In this document: positions 22,813-34,954 of the stretch, one piece after another | How positions within the stretch are numbered: position 1 is the stretch's first letter | How the letters are laid out: every line of letters begins with the position of its first letter | Source of the DNA: Pleurodeles waltl | Taxonomy: Eukaryota; Chordata; Amphibia; Caudata; Salamandridae | Length of the DNA stretch: 64,000 nt | Direction of reading: 5' to 3' | Assembly (NCBI RefSeq): GCF_031143425.1 | Contig: NC_090447.1 | Location: 135,365,106 to 135,429,105, forward strand | Translations under genes and position numbers: made by a program | Notes under the pieces: generated by a model | The model's database searches: none | What the model saw: the letters and a program-made list of their open reading frames with translations, nothing else | Told to the model about the DNA's origin: nothing

Positions 22813-24535
22813 GAATTTGTAGACATTTGCTGGTCGTCCTCCAGACACAGGGCCGTGATTTCACACATTTTTGTGGGCATTGGTATCAAGCTTAATGTGG
22901 CATTATTGCCCACAGAGCTGGACAGTAATGATAATTATTAGCTATAAACGTTTTTAGAGGCCTGCCTGCAAGTCAGGAAAGGGAGAGCATGGAGTGGAAG
23001 GCAGAATGTGGCAGTTAATCGTTAGTGTTTTCTGACAATGATTCTAGCAGGTGTTTGCACAATTTTAAGCTTGAGCCAAAGACCCATTATGAAAGGAAAG
23101 GTCAATAATTCAAAGCATTTATTGCTGCAAGGAATCAAGTGGGCAATAAGGGTATTAACACCTCTTCAGATAATTTCACCTCTCATGGGCTCACATGCCA
23201 CGTCTCCCGCTGCTTTATGACTCTGATCAGCACTTTCACTGTATTTAGAATGCAGACAAACACAAATTTTAATTGCCCGCGTGCTAGACCTTTAAATAGA
23301 ATAGACTCAGTCAATCACAACATCAAATTGAAGGTGATTGTATAATTCAATGTTTGAATACTTTAGGTAATTGGCTAAGGAACTTATTTAGAAATAGACA
23401 GATGTGGGACATCTGACAAAAAATGGATTGTATTCCGTTGACTATAAGTACATTTATGTCAATGCCATTCTGAATATGGCGGTGAGAACATCCACCATTT
23501 TTTTGTGACTGTCCACTGTTAAACTCTAAATAACGCCATTAGGGGCAGATGGATGTACCTTTAGGATATTAATTTCCAAATACCGTTTTTACAGCATCCC
23601 TACCAGGTAATCACTATTCCTAATGTACTAAACTTTAATTTTTAAAATAGCAATTCCTAGTGGGTCACACATCAACTTATCTCATGAACATTAATGAGGT
23701 TGGTCGCCATTTCCAACCCATTAGGAACAAAAGCCATCAAAGGGATGGTGCCCAGTTGGGTTTAGCGGTCTACCATGTCTGTAATTGTTTTTAAATAAAG
23801 CTACCTTTTTTTCTTAGAAACACATCCATTTTGCCTTATAGAAAAACAGAATGCATTTGTAAAGAAAAACATGAAACGTTTAAACGTGGGACCACTGCCT
23901 GCTCTTAAAAAGTATTTTTTACTTATTTGCAATCTTGTTACCACTTTCTACGGGGAGGTGATAAAATAATAATGTTTTGCAATAGGAATTCAATTGCAAA
24001 ACATAAAAACATACCTTTCTTTTCTACATTTCCCAGGTAGTCCCTTTGTCCTGCTTTGTTCACTTCCCAAAGGGTTTGCAGAGAGGACACTGAGACTCTG
24101 GTCTGTAGGTACTCAGAAGGATTTCTCAAAGAGGTTTTTTCTGTCAGAACTTACTATACAAAGATGTTTATTCTCGACCTTTTGGGCACAGGTGAGATGT
24201 GGCTTAATTCAAGATATATCTAGAGGGGTGGGTAGTCTGGCACCCTCCTTTCAAGTAAGGAGCCATTGACAGTGTTTGTAGGGCTGACATGGATATGAGG
24301 AAGAAGTCTGTTATAGAGCATATTTCTTGGAAATACACACTGAAGGTATATTGGTATATTGCATGTCGCAAGGATTGATTCACCCTGTGTATACAAGCCT
24401 ATGGTCATCTATAATATCCCAGGAATTTATGTTTGTCACTACTTAACATCTCTCCTTAATCAAGTTTGGCTACTGCACCTGATGTCAACTCTGCCACTCA
24501 CAATTTAATTCCTGGCTGCATGAAATTGAGGTTTC
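22813..24535. other. Unrecognised AT-rich intergenic sequence
   Basis: No supported gene is present. A 'ggggcagatggatgta' string near 23540 resembles a class of MITE terminus (GGGGCAGATGTA), but no matching partner is evident. Confidence 0.4.
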
Positions 24536-27500
24536 TGTTGAGGGGATGTAAACCCTTCTCAAGCAATAACTACAATTCCAGTCAGGATGCATCACAAAAA
24601 GTCACTCGATGTACCTCTGCTTAGCCCTGTGGTAGATTGGCACAAAACCAGTCAATCTAAACTTAGAGGCAACATGTAAGGTATTTATCCAGCACACACG
24701 CAATAACAAAGAAAAAACACAAGAAAGATCCCACACCATTTTTAAAAAATAGAGTACATTTCATTGCTTTTCATTAAATTATTTTACACTAAAACAATAA
24801 AAACCTAATTAGTAGTTTTTAGTAAACAAAATAGCACCTAAAGGATCTAGGCACCACCTGCCAACATCTAGTTGCACAAGACTAGGGTGATACTTTTTTA
24901 AAAATATGGCCAAATGCAATGGAGCATGGGTCAGGTAAAAAAGAAACGTGTTCTGAGAAGTCAAAGGTCTGCGGGCAAGACTTCACCCGGTGTCCGAGGA
25001 GGAAGTATCATTGCCGAGTAGCTGCTGGATGAAGTCATGGTGAAGATTTCTATGGCTGGAATTTTTGAAAGTTGAAAATCTGCAGTGGGATGAAGGTATA
25101 TAGAGGCTGTAGCCAACAAGAGTTAAAGGATGCCAAATACACTTGTGCTGATGGACAGTCGAGCAGGACTTGCTGCTGCAAAGAAGAACGTAGCAGTGTC
25201 TGCCACAAAGTCAGGCCAATCAGCGATGCAATATGAGTGGATAAACATGCAGCTTGGTCCCAGTATCCTCTTAGTACAGTTTTTAGCCAAATACTTTCTA
25301 AGTCCAAAGATTTAGACTTTTAGCTATCCAGACACCTTTAGCACTACCACCCAGAGTCCAGCACTAGAGGGGCAGCTCTTGGGAGGTTAGCACTCACTTA
25401 GGCTGGGTCCAGGTGGGGTTTCAAGATTCAAGATTGTTGGAGCCTTTTCTGTCCCTGAGGTTCTGATCAGGAGGCCAGCCAACTTGCCCTTAGAGTCATT
25501 CTGGTAGTCCTTGGTTCAGCAGTCGAACAGGGATCATACAGCAGGGCAGACCTTTGAGGGCTGCAGCCAGACTTCAAGCAGTAAAGGGGCCCTTCCAGGT
25601 GCAACAAGGCAGACTTCTGAAGTACACAGCAGGCCACAGCAGCAGGCAGTCCTTTGAGAGTCCTTCTGCATGTCCAGAAAGTGAACTGAAGAGTGGGACT
25701 GAGGGTCCTATTTTTATCCCTGGAATCTCCTTTGAAGTAGGATAGGTTTCTTGAAGTGCTTGATGTTTCCTACTTCCCATGTCCTGGCTCTAAGCTGGAT
25801 GGCTGCATAAACAAAGCAGTGGGAACAACTCCTTTATGTGAAGGCAGAACACAGTCTATTCAGTTGCAAATGGAGCTGTGCCCAGCTGCATCCTCCATCC
25901 TGCCAGTTGATGGCACATGCAGGCACACCTAATTCCTCTATTGTGTGGCTGTCTGAGAGGAGTAAACAAAGTCCAATGTCATCTACACTCAATCATGTGA
26001 CCCAATGTTAGAACCAGAGTTTCTGGCTGTCAGAATATACACCCTGTACAAGCAGGAACCACCACTTCTAGTGAGAGTAAGTGAGATACACACTTAGAGA
26101 TAGCCGGTGCTCAACCTCTGGAAGCTTGGCACAAAGCAGTCACAGTTTATCGAACGAGGCAATGTGTAAAGTATTTGTGCAACACACACACGGTAACACA
26201 TTGAAAATAACACAAAAAATACTCCACGCAGGGTTAGAAAAATATATGAAACATTTATGAGTAAAACCACAAAAATCCAATCAGTAGAAGTCAAGATATG
26301 AATTTCCAAAGAATAAATCAAAAATAGTGCTTAGAAGTCAATAGCACAAAAAGGTTACGTGAGGTCACGCTAGAACATGATAAATCCAAAGTTCAGGCCA
26401 ACAGCAATGGAGGGCAGGCTGGCTATAGAATCCACGCACGTTCCTCTGAGAAAGTACGTTGGATGGAAGAAGTGTCGACATCGAGAGCTCAATGCATGGA
26501 CCAGAGAAGGATTTGCGTCGATGTTGATTGAGGAGATGTTGGCGATGCATTGGTTCCTAGATGCGCAGTATCGAGGCTGCATCAAAGATCAGGCAGCTTT
26601 GGGTGTTGAGGCAATGCATTGGTACTGAACTGCTGGGCTGGAGTAAAGCTTCAGCACCGAGCCATGCAAGGTCCAAAATAAGTTGGAATCTGGGGATGAT
26701 CCATTGTACAGTTGGCAATGCAGTGTCTGAGGCTCAGGCAACAGCGGTGGTGCATCAGCGTTGAGTGGAAATGTGCTGGTTCCAATTAATGGAACGTCGT
26801 TGATGCATTGGCTTCCTTATGCTGCAGCATAGAAACGGCTCAAGATTGGATTGCCACCACTTGGAAGAGCAGGACAGACCAGAATAGGGGGCAACCCAAC
26901 AAGCCCTTGGAGTCACCCCGGGTTCAAATGAGAGGGGTTCAGACTTCCTCAGCAGGGCAGAAATCAGTAGGCAACAGGAAAACTCATCAAAACAGAGAGC
27001 AGTCCTTCTTGGAAAACAGTCCAGAAGAGTGGTACTTCTTGTAGCACAGCAGTCCTTACTCCTGGCAGAATTATTCATAGTTCCAGCAGTGTACTTGGTA
27101 GGTTCAGGGGCGCAGTTCATATCCCAAATGTGCCCTTGAAGCAGCGGTGACTTCAAAGAAGGGTCTTTGAAGTGCAGAGAGGTCCTTTCTTCCTCAGACC
27201 TGGCTCCAGACTATCAGTAGGGGGTAATTAGCCTTTTGTGTGGGGACCAACACTAACTTTTCAGGTGTAAGTGTCAGCTCCTATCCATCCTTCCTACCCT
27301 GCAAGAGCCATCAGAATTCTGCTCAGACTCACCTAACCTTCCTGTGCTTGGGGCTGTGTAGAAGGAATGCACAAAGTGTAGCTGTTACACAGCCCAGGTG
27401 TGTATTGGAGCCAAACTGCAGGCAGACAGAGCTGTAAGAGCAGAGAAATGCCCACTATCTTAAAGTGGAATTTCTAAAAGAGTAATGTTAAATCCGACTT

Positions 27501-28754
27501 TACCAGTAAAGAGGATTTATCATTACCATTCCAGTGATCAGCAACATGATTCACCTACTCCTTTCTGATCAGGAATTACAGTTTAAAAGTACATTAAGGA
27601 ATATACAATGCTTGCCTATAAGAGGAGAAGGCCTCACGGTAGCAAAAAAAACAACTTTGGAAGTTTTTCATTACAAGGACATGTGAAACCTAAATATCCA
27701 TGTCCTACCTTTTAGTTGCATAGCACCCTGCCCTATGAGCTAACTAGGGCCTACCTTAGGGGTGACTTACATGTAATAGAAGGAGAATTTAAGGCATGGC
27801 AATGGGTTTTAAATGCCAAGTCGAACTAGCTTTGAAACTGCACACACAGGTTCTGCAGTGGCATGGCCGAGACATGTTCAAAGGGCTACTTAAGTGGGAG
27901 GCACAATCAGTGCTGCAAGCCCACTAGTAGCATTTAATGTATAGACCCTGGATATATGATATAACACTATACAAGGGACTGAAAAGGAAATTAAATATGG
28001 CAATCATGGATACAGCAATGTTTGGAGTACAAGCGCATGCACTTTATCACTGGTCACCAGTGGTAAAGTGCTCAGGGTCCTAAAGCCAACAAAAAGATAC
28101 AGCAGATATGTGAGGCAAGTAGGCAAAATATTTGGGAGAAGACCCCCTTAAGGCTGACCGGTCTAGCACCCAGTAACAGGCTGCAGGCACCAAACAGTTA
28201 GAGCATAAACTTGCCAACTTTCTACAAGTGCCATTTTTTAAAATTGTAACTTAAAGTACAACATTACTATTACAGAGGATTTGTACTGTACAATCATTTA
28301 ATTACAATACACCTTGCTGTACAGGCTACCTAGGGCCTACCTTAGGGTTGACCTATATGTAATAAAAGGGGTGTTTGAGGCTTGGCAAGGGGGTCATTTT
28401 ACCAAGTCTAATTGGCTGTTTAAAACTGTATGCAGGCTGCAATGGTACTCTTGGTAGATGTTTTCATGGGCTATTTAAGTGGGTGGCATAATTAGTGTTC
28501 CAGGGCCAAAGGTACCATTTAATTTACATGCCTTGGATATATGGTATAACAGGCACTTATAAATAAATTAAATATGACTATCAGGTGTAAGCCAATTTCA
28601 CCATATTTTAGGGAGTTAGCACAAGCACTCTAGCACTTTTAGCATTGGTAAAATGCACAGATTCTCAAGACCAACAAAATGGATTTCAGCTAAACTTGGA
28701 GGGCAAAAGCAAAATATTTGAGGAAAGATCACTCTAAGGCTAACAGGTTTAATA
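24536..28754 (+). mobile_element. LTR copy A, split by a younger LTR (copy B)
   Basis: The left half (24536-26005) carries the family blocks 'gtcactcgatgtacctctgc', 'gtagattggcacaaaaccag', 'cagactt' repeats and 'tgtgtggctgtctgagagg'. It stops at 'catgtgaccca' and resumes at 28169-28173 with 'cccagtaacaggctgcaggc', the order seen uninterrupted in copy C (28755-29578: 'catgtgacccaggacacaga'). The 3' end near 28754 reads 'aaggctaacaggtttaata', matching 'aaggctgaccggtctagca' of copy B. Possible outer flanks, GTTTC (24531-24535) and GTGGC, agree at only three of five bases. No internal retroviral genes are attached. Confidence 0.7.
26006..28168 (+). mobile_element. Solo LTR copy B (2163 bp), inserted into copy A
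   Basis: The LTR starts TGTTAGAACCAG at 26006 and ends GGTCTAGCA at 28168, giving TG...CA termini. Flanks CCCAA (26001-26005) and CCCAG (28169-28173) are a 5-bp target duplication with one change. The length is almost exactly that of the LTR at 55935-58096 (2162 bp), and the 3' region carries the complement of that copy's 'accactgctaaccagtgcta' landmark. The CpG block at about 26400-26840 is more eroded. No internal domain is present, so it is a solo LTR from LTR-LTR recombination. Confidence 0.85.
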
Positions 28755-29578
28755 GTGGCCCATCCTATCAATACCAAATCCCCCTTTGTGTAACTGTCTG
28801 GGAGAAATGCACAAAGAGCAATTGCCAATTACACCTAGTCATGTGACCCAGGACACAGACTGAAGGCACCAAATTGTTAGGACAAGAAAACACCATCTGT
28901 TTTAAGAGTAGAATTCTCAGAATTGTGACTTAAATTCCAACTTTACCTTTAAAGAGGATTTTAAATTACAATTCATTAAAGACCAAACATGCCCTTTTTA
29001 CCTGTTCTCAGTCAAAATATATCGCTTATTACATGTATTAAGTAACCCATTGTTCTCCTAATGGTGAGAAAGGCCCTGCAATAATGAAAAAGTGTTTTTC
29101 ACAACCTGGACATGTAACACTTAAATGTGCATGTCAATTTTGTAAATACACTGCACCCTGCCCTAAGTGCTGTCTAGGGTCACCTTTAGTGTGATTTAAA
29201 TGTATTGAAAAGGAAGATTTGGTCCTGGCAAAGGGGTTATTCTGCCAAATTGAATCAGCATCATAAAACTGTACACGGCTGCAACGGCACACCTGAGAAA
29301 TGTTGTGAAGGGTTATGTAAGTGGGTGGCACAATACATGCTGCAAGCCTAGTAGTAACATTCAGTTTACAGCCCTTGGGTACTTATAGTAACACATTACT
29401 AGGGACTCATGAGTTAATGTGCCAATCAGGTATAGGCCAAATTTAATTTGTTAAAAGGAGAGAGCACAAGCACTTTAGCACTGGTTAGTCTCATGCCAAC
29501 AATAAAGAAATGTAGAAAACAGAAGGGATGAAGGCAAAACATTTGAGAGTGACTCCATAGAGAGGCCCAAGCCCAACA
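28755..29578 (+). mobile_element. 5'-truncated LTR fragment (copy C)
   Basis: It begins in the middle of the family consensus with 'ctttgtgtaactgtctggga' and continues through 'ccaactttacctttaaagagg' and 'aagtgggtggcacaataca'. It ends with 'gcaagcactttagcactgg'-like sequence and the terminus 'aagcccaaca' at 29578. The first half of the LTR is not found directly upstream of copy A. Confidence 0.65.
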
Positions 29579-29949
29579 TTGAATTCCTAGATGAGTCCCT
29601 CCCAAAGGGAACTATCAAAACACAACATGCTGTCCCTCAGCTATCTGGTTCTCTATTGAAGTGATAGAAAAAAGCAGGAATGCAAGAACCTAGCATGTTA
29701 TGGAGGTCCTCTCAGATTTTGCATCAGGTTTGTATCATACAAGGTTTATTTGGAACTTACTTTTCATTGCAAAACTGCACTAGAAAGATGCCTGAAAGTA
29801 ACCAAAGCAGCGCTTTGCACTGCTTTGCATTATTACACAACATGAGTGTGTTCCATGGCGGTCCATGCAACCATCCCGGCTTTAGTCACAGAGCCCTATC
29901 TACTATCAATGGTAGATGAGTTTTTGAAAAAGACAATACCGCTTTGAAT
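29579..29949. other. Unrecognised intergenic sequence
   Basis: No gene or element end is identified. A short self-complementary run occurs near 29808-29830 ('aaagcagcgctttgcactgctttgc'). Confidence 0.4.
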
Positions 29950-30870
29950 CAAGACTTAAAAAGGGAACATTTTTTTATTTTATAAAACTTTGCATAATGT
30001 GCATGTGTTCTGCACTGTACAGCACACATCCACAAAGGGAAACATTTTAAAGCTTGCCTAGGCATAGTTTTTCTCACTGGAAGCATGCTAGACATGATTC
30101 AGTCACCTTTGAGCTACAGTGCAACGGTGTGCATGACTTTAGGCGGGCTGACGGTCACCAGCACTAGGGAAAGAGCAGGACATCATTATATCTTTGTAGA
30201 TATGGTGCTGTCCTGTTGTCTCACTCTCATGCAGTGCAGCACAGAAACTTTGGTTGCGGCACTGCATCAGATTAAGCAAATTGGCCCATAACAGTCTATA
30301 AAAGAAAACCTGTCTGTTCTACCAGAATTGATTTGTACTCTTGTAAGATCAGTCAGACCAAATATAAACCCATGGGAACATTCCGTGGGTGATACATAAG
30401 TGCTCCCATGCACCCACCCATTGTTTTGACAAAGAGTCCTATCTACTTAAAAGGGTAATCAGGGCTTTGTGTAAAAAATAAAGCTTCTTTGAGGCAAGCA
30501 TTGCAAAAGAGGTGTATTTATTTTTTTAAACTGACTTTGCATGTGTGCTGTACCATACAAACACAAATCCAAACTGGCAAATGTTTGTCTAAGAACAGTA
30601 TTTTTTACTGAAAGGATATCCTTCCAGTATAAATCTTTTGTTAGACATGATGCAGACACCTTTGTACTATGGCACAAAGGTGTGTGTGTGGACCTGGGTA
30701 GGGTGATTGTGCACCAGCACTAGGGACCGGACATGACAGTGCCATATCTTAGTACTTGAATGCTGCACTGCATTGTAAATCTGCCTCTAACATTATATAA
30801 AAACATGTATGTTCTATTAGAATTGATTTCTACTGCTGTAAGGTCAGTCAGGGCATTTATAAGCTCAAAT
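29950..30870. repeat. Diverged direct duplication, units about 480-500 bp apart
   Basis: Two blocks share an ordered set of words. 'tagacatgat' is followed by 'caccttt' and 'ggtgtg' near 30089 and again near 30641; 'caccagcactaggga' occurs at about 30157 and 30711; 'agaattgattt' then 'tgtaag' and 'tcagtcag' occurs near 30323 and 30817. Similarity is patchy but the order and spacing are conserved. No coding function is evident. Confidence 0.65.
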
Positions 30871-31049
30871 AGTCTTTTAACATCTTTTAAAAACTCATGG
30901 ACCATTTTTGTTGTTACTCAGCCTACGTACTTTCCCACTGCAATGATCTCCCAATTTGTTTTTTTAACATAATTATTCTCTTCAATTGCTTCCAGTTACT
31001 TGTCATTATTCCTAACCCAGCCCTGCTTCCATTAAGAAAAGTTTCATGA

Positions 31050-32560
31050 ACACCAAATTGTTGACAATGAAATTGGGCTCACCTTTAGGCCCCTGTCACA
31101 CAAAATTGCTTCATCTTTAGTCTTCTCACATAGCTCCAGTTCTTAACTCCTTCAATTAATAGCTCACTACAGATACAATTCCAGACACATGGAAAAATTC
31201 TCAGGTGATTCCTCTTTAAAAAAATGTCTACAACAGACCAGAAAGTACTCTCCAATATCAAACCTATTTCTTAGGTTCCAAGCCTCACTAACATTCATGT
31301 ATGCAGTGTTGATGAGGAACTGTACTCTCTTTTAGAGGCCTTCAGATATTTCAATAAGAATCGATCAGGCATTTTACCTGGTTTCAGTACCAGGTCCGTC
31401 TTAGTACCTACCATGAATGAGGTTAGACTGTGACTGGATACAGCAAATCCACTATTCTCATTCTGCAGCCACTTTCAACAATGTTTACCATCTCATCCTA
31501 CTTCACAGATATAATAGACATATGGAGGAGGGTTTGGGGGGCTGTGACCTCAATTAGCTCTTCTTTTCTACCTAACAGAACTCAGGCTGACACTCCTCCC
31601 CCCTTTCAAACAGACTTCTATAACATACTGGGCAGCATCGCTCTAGCATCAGTCCTAAGCCCTTCTTTCTTTATCTATAAATGACTCCATTAATGGAAAT
31701 CATTTGCTCTTTTAGGTTCTTCTGTTTATCCTAATAGGATGATACCTAGTTTTTATGATACTTAAAGGACACATTGCTACCCTTAAATGGAGATGTAAGC
31801 AATGCATCATCAAGATTGCTGAGTGGATGAATGTCAATTGTATGATTCTGAATTCTTCCAAAGCCAAGGGGCTGGTGTTCATAGACTCCACTATCTGAAT
31901 TCCGACTGGTGGCCAGTTGTGCTTGATACACACCATTGGCCACTTTATCAACTCAAAATCTATGCATCATCTTCAATTGCAGTCCTACATCCAAAACAAA
32001 CTCTAAGACTGTGTTTACTTATTTCTTTAGCTCATCTTAAAGGTCCTCATGAAGGTCCTACCCTTTTCTGCCCAAAAACTGCTGAAAAAATATAGCCAAG
32101 CATCCATTCAATTGCAACTGTACTACTGAATTTCTATTTATCTTGGTCTGCTCAAAAAACAAATTCTCAGACTTCTGAGTAAACAGAATATGGCTGCATA
32201 CCTGCTTTCAGGCCTCCATAAGTATAAAACTATATTGTCTCACCTTCACTCAATATATTGCCTTCCCATTAAAAAAGACGTGATTTTCAAGCACTATTCT
32301 TTTCCTACAGAGCAATAAGTGATCAGGATCCCTATTACCTCAAGAGACTGTTTTCCATGTATGTGCCGATTCATGGCTTGAGGCTTTCTGCCTGATGTTT
32401 TGTCATCTCCCTTATTAAGACCCAAGACTGGCAGATGGTTTCTAACTTTGCAGCAAATTACCTAGCTCTCTTCCCTCTGTGGCTTCTTACCAGAGATTTA
32501 GTAAATATCTAAAACACACCTTTGTATTTGTTAATCTTGCCAGCCATGCCCTCCTACTGA
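31050..32560 (+). pseudogene. L2/CR1-like LINE reverse transcriptase remnant
   Basis: Successive plus-strand frames recover the order of a CR1/L2-clade polymerase. 'DTWKNSQVIPL' near 31185 corresponds to the 'P.SWK.A.V.PL.KK' motif, 'YFNKNRSGILPGFSTRSVLV' near 31350 to the 'QSGFRPGYSTETALV' motif, and 'SIALASVLSPSFFIYK' at 31640-31680 to the 'GVPQGSVLSP.LF..Y' motif. 'FQALFFSYRAISDQDPYYL' near 32290 then 'VPIHGLRLSA' matches the C-terminal 'FK.L.L.YRA..G..P.YL' region. The YADD box lies in a degraded stretch and I could not place it. Many stops and frameshifts mark a fossil copy. Confidence 0.65.
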
Positions 32561-33356
32561 ATTTGAGTGTTAGGGCACCTTTTAGGGTAGGACTGTGCTA
32601 TACAAAATCTGCAGGATTGTCTTTTCTTTCAAGACCATGTCATGGAACTCAGCAGCACACTTCAGGACTTATGGCGCAAGGTCAACTATAGCATTAAGAT
32701 TGATGATTCAATGTCAGGTTCCACTATATGTTTGGGCCTCTTTTAATTCATGAGATGAGTGTGCCTCACAACCATGGTGGGTTAAGTCTTGCATGGCACT
32801 AATATGTGGAGATTAGAGGTTTGTGGCTTAAATGTTGCAAGATCTCAGCATCACAAGAAGTGGCAGCCATCATGGGTGGAGCTCTCCTATTTAGGGAGGC
32901 ACAGCCCAGAAATCAACCACCAGATATTGATTTTAATAACAGTGATGGCATTTGGGAGCTTGTTTGAAGGACAAATATTTCTCTGGTAATGATTGGATTG
33001 AGGTAGGTGGAAGAGCCTCTCATCTTCAGAGATGTGAGCACAAGTCTCTGATAAAGACCTTCTTGCTATTCTTGTGAAGGTTTGGGCCACACAAATCAAC
33101 TTTATGATTTCTGTGGGAAAGAACTTCAGTAACATCTAGTTCCCTTGACTTGTCCTAATACAAAGCTTTGTGATTTTCAAGAATTTACTGTGTGAACATT
33201 TGTTCTTTGTCCATTACACATTTTTTGTATGTGTGTGAGTAATTAAAAACTCGAATATATTACACAAAAAGGAGAACTGCAATAGAAGCAGGTTTCATTC
33301 AAGACTCACATTTCAAGGAAGCGAAATGACAGTGTTGTTGTACCCAACTGGATAAC
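32561..33356. other. LINE-flanking sequence without recognisable content
   Basis: The first bases may be the 3' tail of the LINE. The remainder is AT-rich with no supported gene, RNA or element terminus. Confidence 0.4.
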
Positions 33357-34950
33357 TGTAAGAAATTTGGTTCTTCACTGGGATGTGAGGGCTGGTCAAG
33401 CAGCAAACACAATCCTTGTCAGGATAAGACACAAGTAAACCCCAAATTAACTTGTTCTCAAACCCCTGGTACCTTTGCGCAGAGCAGTTAGGCTTAACTT
33501 GGAGCAATGTGTAAAGTATTTTAGCAACACTTCAAAAACTAACACAGGGAAAACACACTATAAAAGAAGCCCACAGCAGAGTTAGAAAAATAGAGTCTAT
33601 TTTAATATATAAAACAAGTCCAAAAGAAATAACATCCAATGAGTAGAACCGTAGATATTAAATTTTAAAATCTTACATAGGGGGTCATTCAGACCCTGGC
33701 GGGCGGCGGGAGCCGCCCGCCTGGCGGGAACCGCCGAATGACCGCACCGCGGTCAAAAGACCGCAGCGGCCATTCTGTGTTTCCCGCAGGGCTGGCGGGC
33801 GACCGCCAGAAGGCCGCCCGCCAGCCCAGCTGGAAACCCCTTCCCACGAGGAAGCCGGCTCCGAATGGAGCCGGCGGAGTGGGAAGGGTGCGACGGGTGT
33901 AGTAGCACCTGTTGCGAATTTCAGTGTCTGCTATGCAGACACTGAAATTCAAAGTGGGGCCCGCTTACGGGGGCCCCTGCAGTGCCCATGCCATTGGCAT
34001 GGGCACTGCAAGGGGCCCCCAGGGGCCCCACGACACCCCTCACCGCCATCCTGTTCCTGGCGGGCGGAACCGCCAGAAACAGGATGGCGGTGAGGGGGTC
34101 GGAATCCCCCATGGTGGCGCAGCAAGCTGCGCCGCCATGGGGGATTCCTCAGGGCAGCGGAAAACCGGCGGGACACCACCGGTTTTCCTGTTCTGACCGC
34201 GGCCAAAACGCTGCGTCAGAAAGCCCTGCGGGGCACCGCCAACCTGTTGGCGGTGCTCCCGCCGACCCTGGCCCCGGCGGTCAATGACCGCCGGGGTCGG
34301 AATGACACCCATAGTGCCAAAAATCACAAAGCACTATTGGGAAAATCTGGTCACGCTGGACCTGGACAAAGTGACAAGTTCAGGCTCACTGCGATGGAGC
34401 TTGGGCTGGCTACAGGGACCCAATTACGCTCACTGAACAAAGTATGTTATATCCTGTTTGTGAAGCATTGCATAGATCTGTGTAAAATATGCGTCACGCA
34501 GCCAAGGCAATGCATCAGTTCCAAGATGCAGTGAGGATGCAGTGCACGGTTCTGTTGCATTGAGGCCGAGGATCCCATCAACAGGTCTTGCGATTAGAAG
34601 GCTGGTGTCACAGATGTGTTGCACAGTCAAACCAATGCTTCAATTCCGAAGAATGGTGGAGCTGCGATGAGGAGATTCAGAGTCGTTGTTGAAGCTACCG
34701 TCGATGAGAAAGATGAAGATCGGCTCCAGGGAAGCATCCCGCAATGGCAGCTCCAAAGGCAAAGCCTCGGACCCAAGGTGAGCAATGTGGGGAGATGCAG
34801 GTCTTTTATGAGAGGTCCAATCCACGCAGTGGAGGTGATGCTTCAGTTCTGCTCGGGGATGCACTGCTCAGCTGAGGAGATGCATCAATTCTTCTCAGGG
34901 ATGCATTGCTCAGCAGAGAAGGTACATCAGTTTTCTGGCAAACACCTCTA
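33357..34950 (+). mobile_element. Partial LTR (copy D) carrying hairpin-array MITE copy 3
   Basis: It starts TGTAAGAAATTTGG at 33357. Family blocks 'aacttgttctcaaacccctg', 'cagttaggcttaacttggag' and 'gtaaagtattttagcaacac' follow, then the MITE at 33680-34310. The right part resumes with the moderately CpG-rich middle of the LTR, including repeated 'gatgc' words near 34850-34930 such as 'gatgcactgctcagc' and 'gatgcattgctcagc'. The 3' half of the LTR is missing; a different repeat begins at about 34955. Confidence 0.65.
33680..34310 (+). mobile_element. GC-rich hairpin-array MITE, Harbinger-like (copy 3)
   Basis: Termini are GGGGGTCATTCAGACC at 33680 and GGTCGGAATGACACCC ending at 34310. Flanking ATA occurs at 33677-33679 and 34311-34313, a perfect 3-bp duplication. 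The order of internal hairpins is the same as in copy 1, for example the 'ggctggcggg...cccgccagcc' stem near 33790-33828, the 'cagtgtctgc...gcagacactg' stem near 33922-33947 and the 'gcccctgcagtgcccatgcc' stem near 33975-34018. It has no protein-coding capacity. Confidence 0.9.
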
Positions 34951-34954
34951 ATAA

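Noticed and set aside
24536..28754. GTTTC/GTGGC as a true target duplication for LTR copy A
   Set aside because: Only three of five bases agree and the 3' end is mutated, so I do not count it as evidence.
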